Made by a program: the position numbers and the translations under genes. Source: Clostridia bacterium (GTDB taxonomy: Bacteria > Bacillota > Clostridia > Oscillospirales > Acutalibacteraceae). From it: 55,895 nt of DNA. The stretch spans positions 1 to 55,895 of the forward strand of contig CAAGHB010000110.1 of NCBI GenBank assembly GCA_900769535.1, given 5' to 3'. This document shows positions 8,088 to 15,552 of this stretch, piece by piece (the stretch's first letter is position 1; each line of letters opens with the position of its first letter). Below the pieces are notes generated by a model that was not told where the DNA came from, did not search any database, and was given only the letters and a program-made list of their open reading frames with translations.

Positions 8088-8247
8088 AATCCAATCTCCT
8101 TATTTTTTTATACCAATTTAATTTTAATGCTTTCTAATCGGTTTGTCAAGAGATGTTAACAAAATGATTGCGGTCACATATATTGTATAGAGGTTTGTCT
8201 AAAAAATGGGCTAATCTCTCTTAATAAGCTTTGAAAAGAGGCAGTAT

Positions 8248-8466
8248 ATGTTGAATAAAAGCAATTACGTCAACGCCTTTGATTGCGAAACGCTTCCTGC
8301 AACCGAGGGCGCTCAACCTATAAAAAACGCTGTTTTAGCAATGGCATATGTTCCTATTCAGGAACTTAATACCGTTTATACCGAAGAGGATGCGCTTTGT
8401 CAGGGAACACTTTTTCCTGATCTTGACAAGCCGTTCCACAAAGGATTTGGAGGGGTAAGAAGATGA
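8248..8466 (+). CDS. cotJA: Spore coat-associated protein CotJA
   Basis: This 72-residue protein is the first gene of a three-gene operon. It carries the conserved CotJA core (LAMAYVPIQELNTVYTEEDAL followed by GTLFPDLDKPF). CotJA and CotJC are inner spore-coat components made in the mother cell. An AGAGG ribosome-binding site precedes the ATG, and the 3' end overlaps cotJB by 4 bp. Upstream, CATATATT at 8177-8184 resembles a SigE -10 element (consensus CATACANT), but no matching -35 is convincing. Confidence 0.9.
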   Translation: MLNKSNYVNAFDCETLPATEGAQPIKNAVLAMAYVPIQELNTVYTEEDALCQGTLFPDLDKPFHKGFGGVRR

Positions 8467-8741
8467 GTGATAGGGATATGCTTATGCGCCGACTTTCGAG
8501 TGCGCAGTTTGCCGCTTGGGAAATGCACATCTATCTTGATACCCACCCGAATGACCGTGCAGCACTGATGTCTATGCGCAAATATGAGGAAAAAGCACGT
8601 GCCCTGAGGGCTGAATATGAAAAACGTTTTGGACCCATAAGACCGATGGATATGTATGGTGATACCCGATTTGAATGGGTAAAGGACCCGTGGCCGTGGG
8701 ACGTCGAGTGTCCGCTTAGCTTAGGGGAGGTAGATGACTGA
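8463..8741 (+). CDS. cotJB: Spore coat protein CotJB
   Basis: This 92-residue CotJB-family protein has the characteristic stretch AAWEMHIYLDTHPND (about 19-33) and ends with PWPWDVECPL near the C-terminus. It overlaps cotJA by 4 bp and cotJC by 1 bp, so translation of all three is probably coupled. A GGAGGGG ribosome-binding site lies within the end of cotJA. CotJB is thought to help assembly of CotJC into the coat. Confidence 0.92.
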   Translation: MSDRDMLMRRLSSAQFAAWEMHIYLDTHPNDRAALMSMRKYEEKARALRAEYEKRFGPIRPMDMYGDTRFEWVKDPWPWDVECPLSLGEVDD

Positions 8742-9352
8742 TGTGGATGTATGAGAAAAAACTTCAATATCCTGTAAAGATTGCCAGACCGAATCCTGCA
8801 TTGGCAAAGCTCATCTCGAGTCAATATGGCGGTCCCGACGGCGAGTTGGGAGCGTCTTTGAGATATCTTAGCCAACGTTTTTCGATGCCGATGCCCGAGC
8901 TCAAAGCGATATTAACGGACATCGCCACAGAGGAGCTCGGCCATCTTGAAATGGTCGGCGCAATAGTGCACCAGCTTACCCGTAATCTCACCGAAGAGGA
9001 GATAAAAAAGGGCGGCTTTGATGCCTATTTTGTTGACCATACGACAGGAATTTATCCGAGCTCAGCTTCGGGAGTACCCTTCACGGCTGCTTATGTTCAG
9101 TCGAAGGGCGACCCGATTACCGACCTGCACGAAGACCTGGCCGCCGAGCAAAAGGCAAGAACGACCTATGACAATATTCTGCGTTTTGCCGATGACCCCG
9201 ATGTACGCGACCCGATAAAATTCCTTCGTCAGCGTGAGGTTGTCCATTACCAGCGCTTCGGTGAAGCACTCAGACGGTTACAGGATAAGCTGAATGACCG
9301 CAATTTCTATGCTTTCAACCCCAGCTTTGATAAACCCGTCAAAAATAAGTAA
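8741..9352 (+). CDS. cotJC: CotJC, manganese-catalase-type spore coat protein
   Basis: This 203-residue protein has the ferritin-like fold of manganese catalases. Candidate metal ligands include Glu65 and His68 in ATEELGHLE, a glutamate in LAAEQKARTTYD, and the Glu/His pair of REVVHYQRFGE. In the spore coat it may remove hydrogen peroxide. The start follows a GGGGAGG site and overlaps the cotJB stop by one base. It is slightly longer than the 189-residue Bacillus CotJC. A stem-loop terminator follows. Confidence 0.93.
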   Translation: MWMYEKKLQYPVKIARPNPALAKLISSQYGGPDGELGASLRYLSQRFSMPMPELKAILTDIATEELGHLEMVGAIVHQLTRNLTEEEIKKGGFDAYFVDHTTGIYPSSASGVPFTAAYVQSKGDPITDLHEDLAAEQKARTTYDNILRFADDPDVRDPIKFLRQREVVHYQRFGEALRRLQDKLNDRNFYAFNPSFDKPVKNK

Positions 9353-9357
9353 ACGGC

Positions 9358-9404
9358 AATAAAACGGCTCGATTCTGTAAAAAAGAATGGAGCCGTTTTA
9401 TGTG
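9358..9404. terminator. Terminator between cotJC and the glycosyltransferase gene
   Basis: AAAACGGCTC (9361-9370) pairs with GAGCCGTTTT (9390-9399) around a 19-nt loop. A and T runs on the two sides allow use by both convergent genes. Confidence 0.7.
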
Positions 9405-9406
9405 TT

Positions 9407-10603
9407 TTATCTGCTTTTTTTATAGCTGTTATTTTTTCGCCATTTTGGCTGGTTAAGTATTTCCCCGTATCTCTCATAGGCCGCGTTAACCGCCTTGTCC
9501 CAAGGGTAATAAACCGTTTCAGCGGCGTTTTTGCCCGTTTGTTTGAGCTTTTCGGGGTTGCTTATCGCGTCGATAATTGTTTCGGCGCAAGATTCAGCGT
9601 TTTCTTCGCATAAATAGCCGTCTTCGTTTTCGGTAATTGTTTCGGCGGCGCAGCTGCCTCTAACTAATACACTGGCGCAGTCGCATGCAGCCGCTTCCAT
9701 AACGACAAGTCCGCAGGTATCGTATGTTGAAGGGAAGAGAAGAAGGTCGGCTCGGCTGTAAAATGCGCGCAAATTTTCTCTGTCGCATATTTCGCCTATG
9801 AACATCGCTTCCTTCTTTAAATCGCAAAGCTCGGCGTATTTTTCGATTGCGCCTCGGTCACGACCGTCGCCGATAAAAAACATACGGAATTTGTGTCCGT
9901 TTTCTTTTACAATTTTCAGCGAATCGAGTATTATTTTAATATTTTTGTACCACATCATTCTACCGACAAAGATAAAAACGGTTTCGTCGGGCTGTAAGCG
10001 AAAAACGCGGTCGATTTCGCTGATTGCGTCGGTGTCCGCCTTACCTTTTTTAAAGTCGGTGCCGTTTCGCATAACACGATATTTGCCCTTGTATCCGAAT
10101 TCGCGAAGGTCCTCGGCCGTCTTTTCGGAAACGACCCAAACCTCGTCCATATGGTTTATGTTGTTAAGAACAAATCGGTGGGCAATTCGCTGAATTTGCT
10201 TAAATTTAACCCTCGTTTTAATATCGGTATTGAATTTTGTATGGTAGGTAAAAACCTTCGGTACTCGGTGTTTTTTTGATGCGCACAGCACCCTTGCCAT
10301 TGTAGCCGAAGCAAAGGGACAGTGAACGTGGAGAATATCTATCTTTTCGTTTCGAATTTCGCTAACTATCTTCGGCGAAAACGGGTTACCTGCGCGGTAG
10401 CCAATCATTTTATCGCTTGGCACCGAGTGGTAACGATAAACCTTGTAATCATAGTTATCAACGACGTGGGGATATTTAGGAACGATAACAACAGCTTCGC
10501 CTAAATTGTTGTGAATATTATCGGCATATGCTTTTGTGGCGGCGGCGACGCCGTCGATTGTAGGCGGAAAAGAATCGTTTAAAAGCCCTACTTTTAACTT
10601 CAA
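9407..10603 (-). CDS. Glycosyltransferase family 4
   Basis: This is a 398-residue GT-B fold enzyme. The N-terminal acceptor domain begins with LLNDSFPPTIDGVA, a motif typical of GT4 lipid glycosyltransferases. The C-terminal donor domain has FVGRMMWYKN and the late motif FPSTYDTCGLVVMEAAACD. It resembles diacylglycerol glucosyltransferases and phosphatidylinositol mannosyltransferases, so a membrane glycolipid product is likely but unproven. The TTG at 10603 is the probable start because GGAGTG sits 8 nt upstream. The longer open frame to 10666 runs through the gene's own promoter and cannot be the protein start. Confidence 0.85.
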   Translation of the reverse strand: MKLKVGLLNDSFPPTIDGVAAATKAYADNIHNNLGEAVVIVPKYPHVVDNYDYKVYRYHSVPSDKMIGYRAGNPFSPKIVSEIRNEKIDILHVHCPFASATMARVLCASKKHRVPKVFTYHTKFNTDIKTRVKFKQIQRIAHRFVLNNINHMDEVWVVSEKTAEDLREFGYKGKYRVMRNGTDFKKGKADTDAISEIDRVFRLQPDETVFIFVGRMMWYKNIKIILDSLKIVKENGHKFRMFFIGDGRDRGAIEKYAELCDLKKEAMFIGEICDRENLRAFYSRADLLLFPSTYDTCGLVVMEAAACDCASVLVRGSCAAETITENEDGYLCEENAESCAETIIDAISNPEKLKQTGKNAAETVYYPWDKAVNAAYERYGEILNQPKWRKNNSYKKSR

Positions 10604-10637
10604 AATTAACACTCCGATATGTATGAATTTCACATAG

Positions 10638-10666
10638 ATTATATACATTTTTGCGCTTTTTGTCAA
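10638..10666 (-). promoter_or_regulatory. Consensus SigA promoter for the GT4 gene
   Basis: Reading leftward, a perfect TTGACA (10666-10661), a 17-bp spacer and a perfect TATAAT (10643-10638) lie 35 nt before the TTG start. Confidence 0.9.
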
Positions 10667-10701
10667 ACATGAAGAAAATATAAATAAAGATTGTAAAAAT
10701 G

Positions 10702-10731
10702 TTTTACTTTTTTGGTTATATGTAGTATAAT
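10702..10731 (+). promoter_or_regulatory. SigA promoter for the hprK operon
   Basis: TTTACT (10702-10707), an 18-bp spacer and TATAAT (10726-10731) lie 62 nt upstream of hprK. Confidence 0.6.
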
Positions 10732-10793
10732 ATTAAAAACTATGTTCTGTTGCAATTATAAAGGATAAGTAAAATCGAGGTGTAATAAGATAA

Positions 10794-11753
10794 ATGGCTC
10801 AACAATTTTCTGTTTCGCTTAAACGGGTTATAAAAGAGTTTTCACTTGAAGAAATTTATGTACCCGAAAATATTGATGAAATAAATATTACCACCGCCGA
10901 CCTAAATCGACCGGGATTACAGCTCAGCGGATTTTATGATTATTTCGACAGCGAGCGCATACAAATTATCGGAAAGAACGAGGACAGCTTTTTAGAAACC
11001 TTTATTGACCGTAAGACTCGTATCGAACGCCTTCTTTGCCATAAGCCGCCTGCTGTAATTGTAACTCGCGGACTTTCTGTTGCCGAACATACAATCGAAT
11101 TGGCTAAAAAATACGGCGTTTCTATTTTACGCACAAACGAAGGTACATCGAGCTTTATGGCGGCTCTTATCGCCTTTCTCAATATCGAGCTTGCGCCTCG
11201 TATCACGCGTCACGGCGTTTTGGTCGAGGTCTACGGCGAAGGAATGCTGATTATCGGTGAAAGCGGAGTAGGTAAGAGCGAAACGGCTATTGAACTGATT
11301 AAGAGGGGACATCGTCTTATTGCCGATGACGCTGTCGAAATCAGACGAGTATCAAATAAAACTCTTGTCGGAACTCCGCCCGAAAATATCCGTCATTTTA
11401 TCGAGCTTCGCGGCATAGGAATCATAAATGCACGACGTATTTTCGGTATGGGCGCAGTAAAGCCGTCGGAAAAAATTGATATGGTCATCAATCTTGAAGT
11501 ATGGAATCAGGAAAAGGTCTATGACCGAATGGGACTCGAAAGTGAAGAGGCGGAAATCCTCGGAATAAAGGTTCCGCAAGTAACAGTGCCTGTTCGACCG
11601 GGACGAAATCTTGCCATTATTTTAGAGGTTGCCGCTATGAATAACCGTCAGAAAAAGATGGGATTTAACGCGGCAAAGGAACTTTTGAAAAAGCTCGGAA
11701 TGGACGACGGAACGGATGACACACCCGTCCAGGATGATATATTTAATTATTAA
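10794..11753 (+). CDS. hprK: HPr kinase/phosphorylase
   Basis: This 319-residue bifunctional enzyme phosphorylates or dephosphorylates Ser46 of HPr and so sets carbon catabolite repression through CcpA. The P-loop GESGVGKS is at 155-162, followed by the Asp-Asp pair at 178-179. The family signature ELRGIGIINARRIFGMGAV follows. Length is normal. A GAGGTG site precedes the ATG. It heads a rightward run hprK-ROK kinase-murB-rapZ. HPr itself is not encoded in the window. Confidence 0.97.
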   Translation: MAQQFSVSLKRVIKEFSLEEIYVPENIDEINITTADLNRPGLQLSGFYDYFDSERIQIIGKNEDSFLETFIDRKTRIERLLCHKPPAVIVTRGLSVAEHTIELAKKYGVSILRTNEGTSSFMAALIAFLNIELAPRITRHGVLVEVYGEGMLIIGESGVGKSETAIELIKRGHRLIADDAVEIRRVSNKTLVGTPPENIRHFIELRGIGIINARRIFGMGAVKPSEKIDMVINLEVWNQEKVYDRMGLESEEAEILGIKVPQVTVPVRPGRNLAIILEVAAMNNRQKKMGFNAAKELLKKLGMDDGTDDTPVQDDIFNY

Positions 11754-11774
11754 AAAACATTTGGAGGAATAAAA

Positions 11775-12728
11775 ATGTACTATATAGGAATCGATCTCGG
11801 AGGAACAAATATCGTTGCAGGTGTAGTTGACGAAAACTACAATATTATCGCAAAAGCAAGGGTAAAAACAAATTTGCCGAGAAAAACTGAAGAAATTGTT
11901 GACGATATGGCCTATGTTGCAAAAAAATCTGTTGAAGAAGCAGGACTTTCAATGGCTGACATCGAATGGGTTGGCGTAGGTTCACCGGGCCTTGTTAATA
12001 AATATACCGGCATTGTTGAATATTCGTGCAATCTTGGCTTTAATAAGGTTCCTCTTTCTGAAATGATGAAGGAACGACTGGGCGTTGATTGCTACATCGA
12101 AAATGATGCCAACGCCGCTGCATACGGCGAAATGCTCGCAGGTGCAGGAAAGGGAACAAACAGCTTTGTTGCGATTACGCTTGGTACAGGTGTCGGCGGC
12201 GGCGTTATAATGGACGGAAAGATGCTCAACGGTCTTAATTGCGCAGGTGGAGAGCTCGGTCATATTGTAATCAGCGTTGACGGCGAGCCCTGCGGCTGCG
12301 GAAGAAACGGCTGCTGGGAAGCTTATGCGTCTGCAACTGCTTGTATCCGTCAGACAAAGCGAGCCATGTTGGAAAACAAGGATTCAAAAATGTGGGAGCT
12401 CGTTAACGGAAATATCGACGAAGTAAGCGGTAGAACTGCTTGGGATGCTATGAGAATGGGCGACAAGGTTGGTAGTGAGGTTGTAGACCGTTATATCTAC
12501 TATATCGCCTGCGGCGTTGCCAATATCATCAATATCATTCGTCCCGAAGTATTGTGTATCGGCGGCGGTATTTGTAACGAAAAGGAATATCTTATGAAGC
12601 CGCTTCGCGAATATGTTGAAAAGGAAACCTACGGAAATAACGAAGCCGATTATACAAAGGTTGTCGTTGCCGAACTCGGCGGAGATGCAGGACTTATCGG
12701 CGCAGCATTACTCGGTAATCTCAAATAA
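11775..12728 (+). CDS. ROK-family glucokinase
   Basis: This 317-residue sugar kinase probably phosphorylates glucose with ATP. DLGGTN at 7-12 is the phosphate-binding loop. Catalytic Asp111 lies in ENDANAAA, and the ROK zinc site is formed by His163 and the CGCGRNGCWE motif (Cys173, Cys175, Cys180). The complete zinc site and the absence of an N-terminal DNA-binding domain indicate an enzyme rather than a ROK repressor. It begins 21 bp after hprK with a TTGGAGGA site. Pairing with hprK ties it to glycolytic flux control. Confidence 0.92.
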   Translation: MYYIGIDLGGTNIVAGVVDENYNIIAKARVKTNLPRKTEEIVDDMAYVAKKSVEEAGLSMADIEWVGVGSPGLVNKYTGIVEYSCNLGFNKVPLSEMMKERLGVDCYIENDANAAAYGEMLAGAGKGTNSFVAITLGTGVGGGVIMDGKMLNGLNCAGGELGHIVISVDGEPCGCGRNGCWEAYASATACIRQTKRAMLENKDSKMWELVNGNIDEVSGRTAWDAMRMGDKVGSEVVDRYIYYIACGVANIINIIRPEVLCIGGGICNEKEYLMKPLREYVEKETYGNNEADYTKVVVAELGGDAGLIGAALLGNLK

Positions 12729-12749
12729 ACTGAAAAGGAAACTTTTGAT

Positions 12750-13667
12750 TTGAATATCGATTATACCAATATTATCGAAACGGCCGAAAAATACGGCTGC
12801 CAGTATAAAATAAACGAGCCGATGAGTCAGCATACAACCTTCCGAATCGGCGGACCTGCCGACCTTTTTGTGACTCCTTCTACCGTTGAAGGTTTGCAAA
12901 AAATCGTGTCCGAGTGTAAAAAAAGCGGCGTTTACTGCTTTATTCTCGGAAACGGCTCGAATTTGCTTATTTCGGATAAGGGGATTCGCGGAGTGGTTGT
13001 GACTACTGCTTCCTGTCTTAACGAAATCGAGCTTAAAAACGCATACGAAATAAAGGTTGGCGCGGGAGCGAAGCTGTCACGTATGAGTGACCTCGCTTAC
13101 GAAAATTCGCTTACCGGAGCGGAATTTGCTTGGGGCATTCCGGGTACCGTCGGCGGCGCAGTTTATATGAACGCAGGTGCATACGACGGCGAGATGAAGG
13201 ATATTCTCACCGAGATTGAGTATATGACTCCCGACGGCGAAATTCATACAATGTCAGCCGCCGAAGCCGAGCTCAGCTATCGCCACAGCATTTTCAGCAC
13301 TAATGATAACGTTATCATCAGCGCAACCGTGCGGCTGACTCCGGGGGATAAGGGCGAAATCCGCGCAAAAATGGACGATTTTATGTGCAGACGAAAGGAT
13401 AAACAACCTCTCGAATTTCCTTCGGCGGGAAGTACCTTTAAGCGTCCTGTCGGCGGATATGCAGCGGCGCTTATCGATGAATGCGGACTCAAAGGATACC
13501 GAATCGGCGGCGCCGAGGTCAGTAAAAAACACGCAGGATTCGTTATCAATGCGGGTGGAGCTACCTGTTTTGACGTAATGCGACTTGTCGAGCATATTCA
13601 AAAGGAAGTATTTTTAGCAAAGAGTATAAAGCTTGAACCTGAAATAAAGGTTATCGGCGAAAGGTAA
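12750..13667 (+). CDS. murB: UDP-N-acetylenolpyruvoylglucosamine reductase
   Basis: This FAD-dependent enzyme of 305 residues forms UDP-MurNAc in the cytoplasmic stage of peptidoglycan synthesis. The FAD-binding motif GNGSNLLISD, the central WGIPGTVGGAVYMNAGAY, the SAGSTFKRP loop bearing the catalytic serine, and the terminal LEPEIKVIG with the catalytic glutamate are all present. The layout without the extra C-terminal domain is the type II (Gram-positive) form. It starts with TTG behind an AAAGGAAA site, 21 bp after the glucokinase gene, and is followed by rapZ. Confidence 0.96.
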   Translation: MNIDYTNIIETAEKYGCQYKINEPMSQHTTFRIGGPADLFVTPSTVEGLQKIVSECKKSGVYCFILGNGSNLLISDKGIRGVVVTTASCLNEIELKNAYEIKVGAGAKLSRMSDLAYENSLTGAEFAWGIPGTVGGAVYMNAGAYDGEMKDILTEIEYMTPDGEIHTMSAAEAELSYRHSIFSTNDNVIISATVRLTPGDKGEIRAKMDDFMCRRKDKQPLEFPSAGSTFKRPVGGYAAALIDECGLKGYRIGGAEVSKKHAGFVINAGGATCFDVMRLVEHIQKEVFLAKSIKLEPEIKVIGER

Positions 13668-13706
13668 TAAATAAATTAAGCGAATATTCTAAGGAATGAA
13701 GAGAAG

Positions 13707-14564
13707 ATGAATCTGGTAATAATTACGGGAATGTCCGGTTCGGGAAAATCACAGGTCATTAATGCAATGGAGGACATCGGCTTCTATTGTGTTGATAATG
13801 TACCTGCCTTTTTGCTGCCAACATTTGTGAATTTGCTGATGGATTCTCACAATAAGCACGACCAGATTGCAATAGTAACCGATATACGCGGCGGCGAAAT
13901 GTACGACGACCTTCTCAGCGCGGTAAACGCCCTTCGTGACGAGGTTGAAAGCTTCGATTTTCTCTATCTCGAAGCTGATGAAAAGGTGCTTGAACGCCGA
14001 TTTAAAGAGACTCGCCGTAAGCATCCTTTAATCGAAGCGTCGGGAGGAGTTCTGCCCGAGGCAATCCGACGTGAAAAGGATATGGTCGGAAAGCTTCGTG
14101 ACATTGCCGATTATGTTGTTGATACCAGCGACCTTTCGGCAACCGAGCTTCGCGAACGCATAAAAAACCTGTTTTTAGATAATCAAAAGGGCGGAATGTC
14201 CATTCTCTGTATGTCTTACGGCGCAAAGCACGGTGGACTGAGCTATGCCGACCTCGTTTTCGACGTAAAATGTCTGCCAAATCCCTTTTATGTACCCGAA
14301 TTAAAGGACAAAACAGGGCTTGACAAAGAGGTTCGTGACTACGTTTTATCAACCGACGAAGCAAGGGAATTGCGAGAGAAGCTGTTTGACTTGGTTGATT
14401 TTCTCATTCCGCTTTATATAAAAGAGGGAAAGAGTCAGCTTATAATTGCCTTTGGCTGTACCGGCGGTCAGCACCGTTCGGTCACCTTTGCGTTAGAGAT
14501 GCAGCAGCATCTCATCCAAAACGGATATAACGTAGGAATAAATCACCGCGATATAAAAAAATAA
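13707..14564 (+). CDS. rapZ: RapZ/YvcJ nucleotide-binding protein
   Basis: This 285-residue P-loop protein has the Walker A motif GMSGSGKS at 8-15 and the RapZ C-terminal signature GCTGGQHRS. In Enterobacteria RapZ brings the sRNA GlmZ to RNase E. In Firmicutes the homologue YvcJ hydrolyses GTP and affects competence, and its RNA role is uncertain. It normally sits in an rapZ-yvcK-whiA cluster. Here yvcK is absent and a stem-loop separates it from whiA. A GAAGAGAAG purine stretch precedes the ATG. Confidence 0.95.
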   Translation: MNLVIITGMSGSGKSQVINAMEDIGFYCVDNVPAFLLPTFVNLLMDSHNKHDQIAIVTDIRGGEMYDDLLSAVNALRDEVESFDFLYLEADEKVLERRFKETRRKHPLIEASGGVLPEAIRREKDMVGKLRDIADYVVDTSDLSATELRERIKNLFLDNQKGGMSILCMSYGAKHGGLSYADLVFDVKCLPNPFYVPELKDKTGLDKEVRDYVLSTDEARELREKLFDLVDFLIPLYIKEGKSQLIIAFGCTGGQHRSVTFALEMQQHLIQNGYNVGINHRDIKK

Positions 14565-14572
14565 ATGTTTTA

Positions 14573-14604
14573 TGCCCTTAATTCATTTCGGTTAAGGGCA
14601 TTTT
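14573..14604 (+). terminator. Stem-loop between rapZ and whiA
   Basis: TGCCCTTAA (14573-14581) pairs perfectly with TTAAGGGCA (14592-14600), followed by only four T residues. It is a weak terminator or attenuator. Confidence 0.55.
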
Positions 14605-14634
14605 GAATAACCGTAATATAGGGAGGTGTAAAAC

Positions 14635-15504
14635 GTGTCTTTTTCATCGGATGTAAAATCGGAGCTGTGTAAAATGCGGCATACTAAATCGTGCTGTCTT
14701 ACTGCTGAATGTGCGGGGATGTTGCTTTTTTCGCGGCATTTAAGCGAGGAAAAGATTAGCTTTTACACCGATTACAGCGACGTTGCCGAGCATTTGTGCT
14801 ATCTTTTAAAGAAGCGTATGAAGGTCAATTTCGAGCATATTGTCACCGACGGAGGCGTGAACAAGGTCACTGTTCCCGAATCAGAGAACAGGAAGTTGGT
14901 CGTTTCAAAGCTGAAAATCGGGGACAAGCCGTCGGATAATTTGATTCAGAATGATTGTTGTGTGTCGGCATTTTTGCGCGGAGTTTTTCTTTCCTGTGGC
15001 TTTTTAACCGACCCGAATAAAGAATATCGTCTCGAATTTTTATGCCCATCAAAGAAGATTGCACAGTATCTTTTCGGCTTTTTGTCTGGAATAATCGAAA
15101 ATCCGAAAATGGTCGAGCGCGACGGCACATATTACGTTTATTATAAGCACAGTGCGGCGGTCGAGGATATGCTTACTCTCGTCGGGGCAGTCAATGCTTC
15201 ACTCGCTGTTATGGAAATAAAGGTCGAAAAGGATATGCGCAATAAAATCAACCGAGTAAGCAATTTCGAAAACGCTAATTTTGTAAAAACGGTACACGCA
15301 TCGGGCGACCAAACCGCCGCAATAAACAAAATTATCGAAAAAGGTTTACTCGACACCTTAACCGACCCGTTAAAAGAAACTGCAATTTTGCGCCGAGATA
15401 ATCCCGATGCATCGCTCAGTCAGCTTTGTGAGATTTCGGGTTGCAGCAGGTCGGGACTGAATCACAGACTTAAACGGCTAATCGAAATAGCCGATGATAT
15501 ATAA
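14635..15504 (+). CDS. whiA: DNA-binding protein WhiA
   Basis: This 289-residue protein joins a degenerate LAGLIDADG homing-endonuclease fold to a C-terminal helix-turn-helix (SLSQLCEISGCSRSGLNHRL). In Firmicutes WhiA binds DNA and affects cell division and chromosome segregation; in Streptomyces it controls sporulation septation. The GTG start follows a GGGAGGTG site. It lies 48 bp before dnaE, which may be co-transcribed. Confidence 0.95.
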   Translation: MSFSSDVKSELCKMRHTKSCCLTAECAGMLLFSRHLSEEKISFYTDYSDVAEHLCYLLKKRMKVNFEHIVTDGGVNKVTVPESENRKLVVSKLKIGDKPSDNLIQNDCCVSAFLRGVFLSCGFLTDPNKEYRLEFLCPSKKIAQYLFGFLSGIIENPKMVERDGTYYVYYKHSAAVEDMLTLVGAVNASLAVMEIKVEKDMRNKINRVSNFENANFVKTVHASGDQTAAINKIIEKGLLDTLTDPLKETAILRRDNPDASLSQLCEISGCSRSGLNHRLKRLIEIADDI

Positions 15505-15552
15505 AAAACGCTAATTAACACATAAAATTTACACGAAAGAGGTATTTTCAGC

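Noticed and set aside
8177..8184. SigE promoter for cotJABC
   Set aside because: CATATATT fits the SigE -10, but no acceptable -35 lies 13-15 bp upstream, so it is only mentioned under cotJA.
9407..10666. A 419-codon form of the GT4 glycosyltransferase
   Set aside because: Its first codon is the TTG of the TTGACA -35 element and the extra 21 codons cover the promoter. The TTG at 10603 with GGAGTG upstream is the start.
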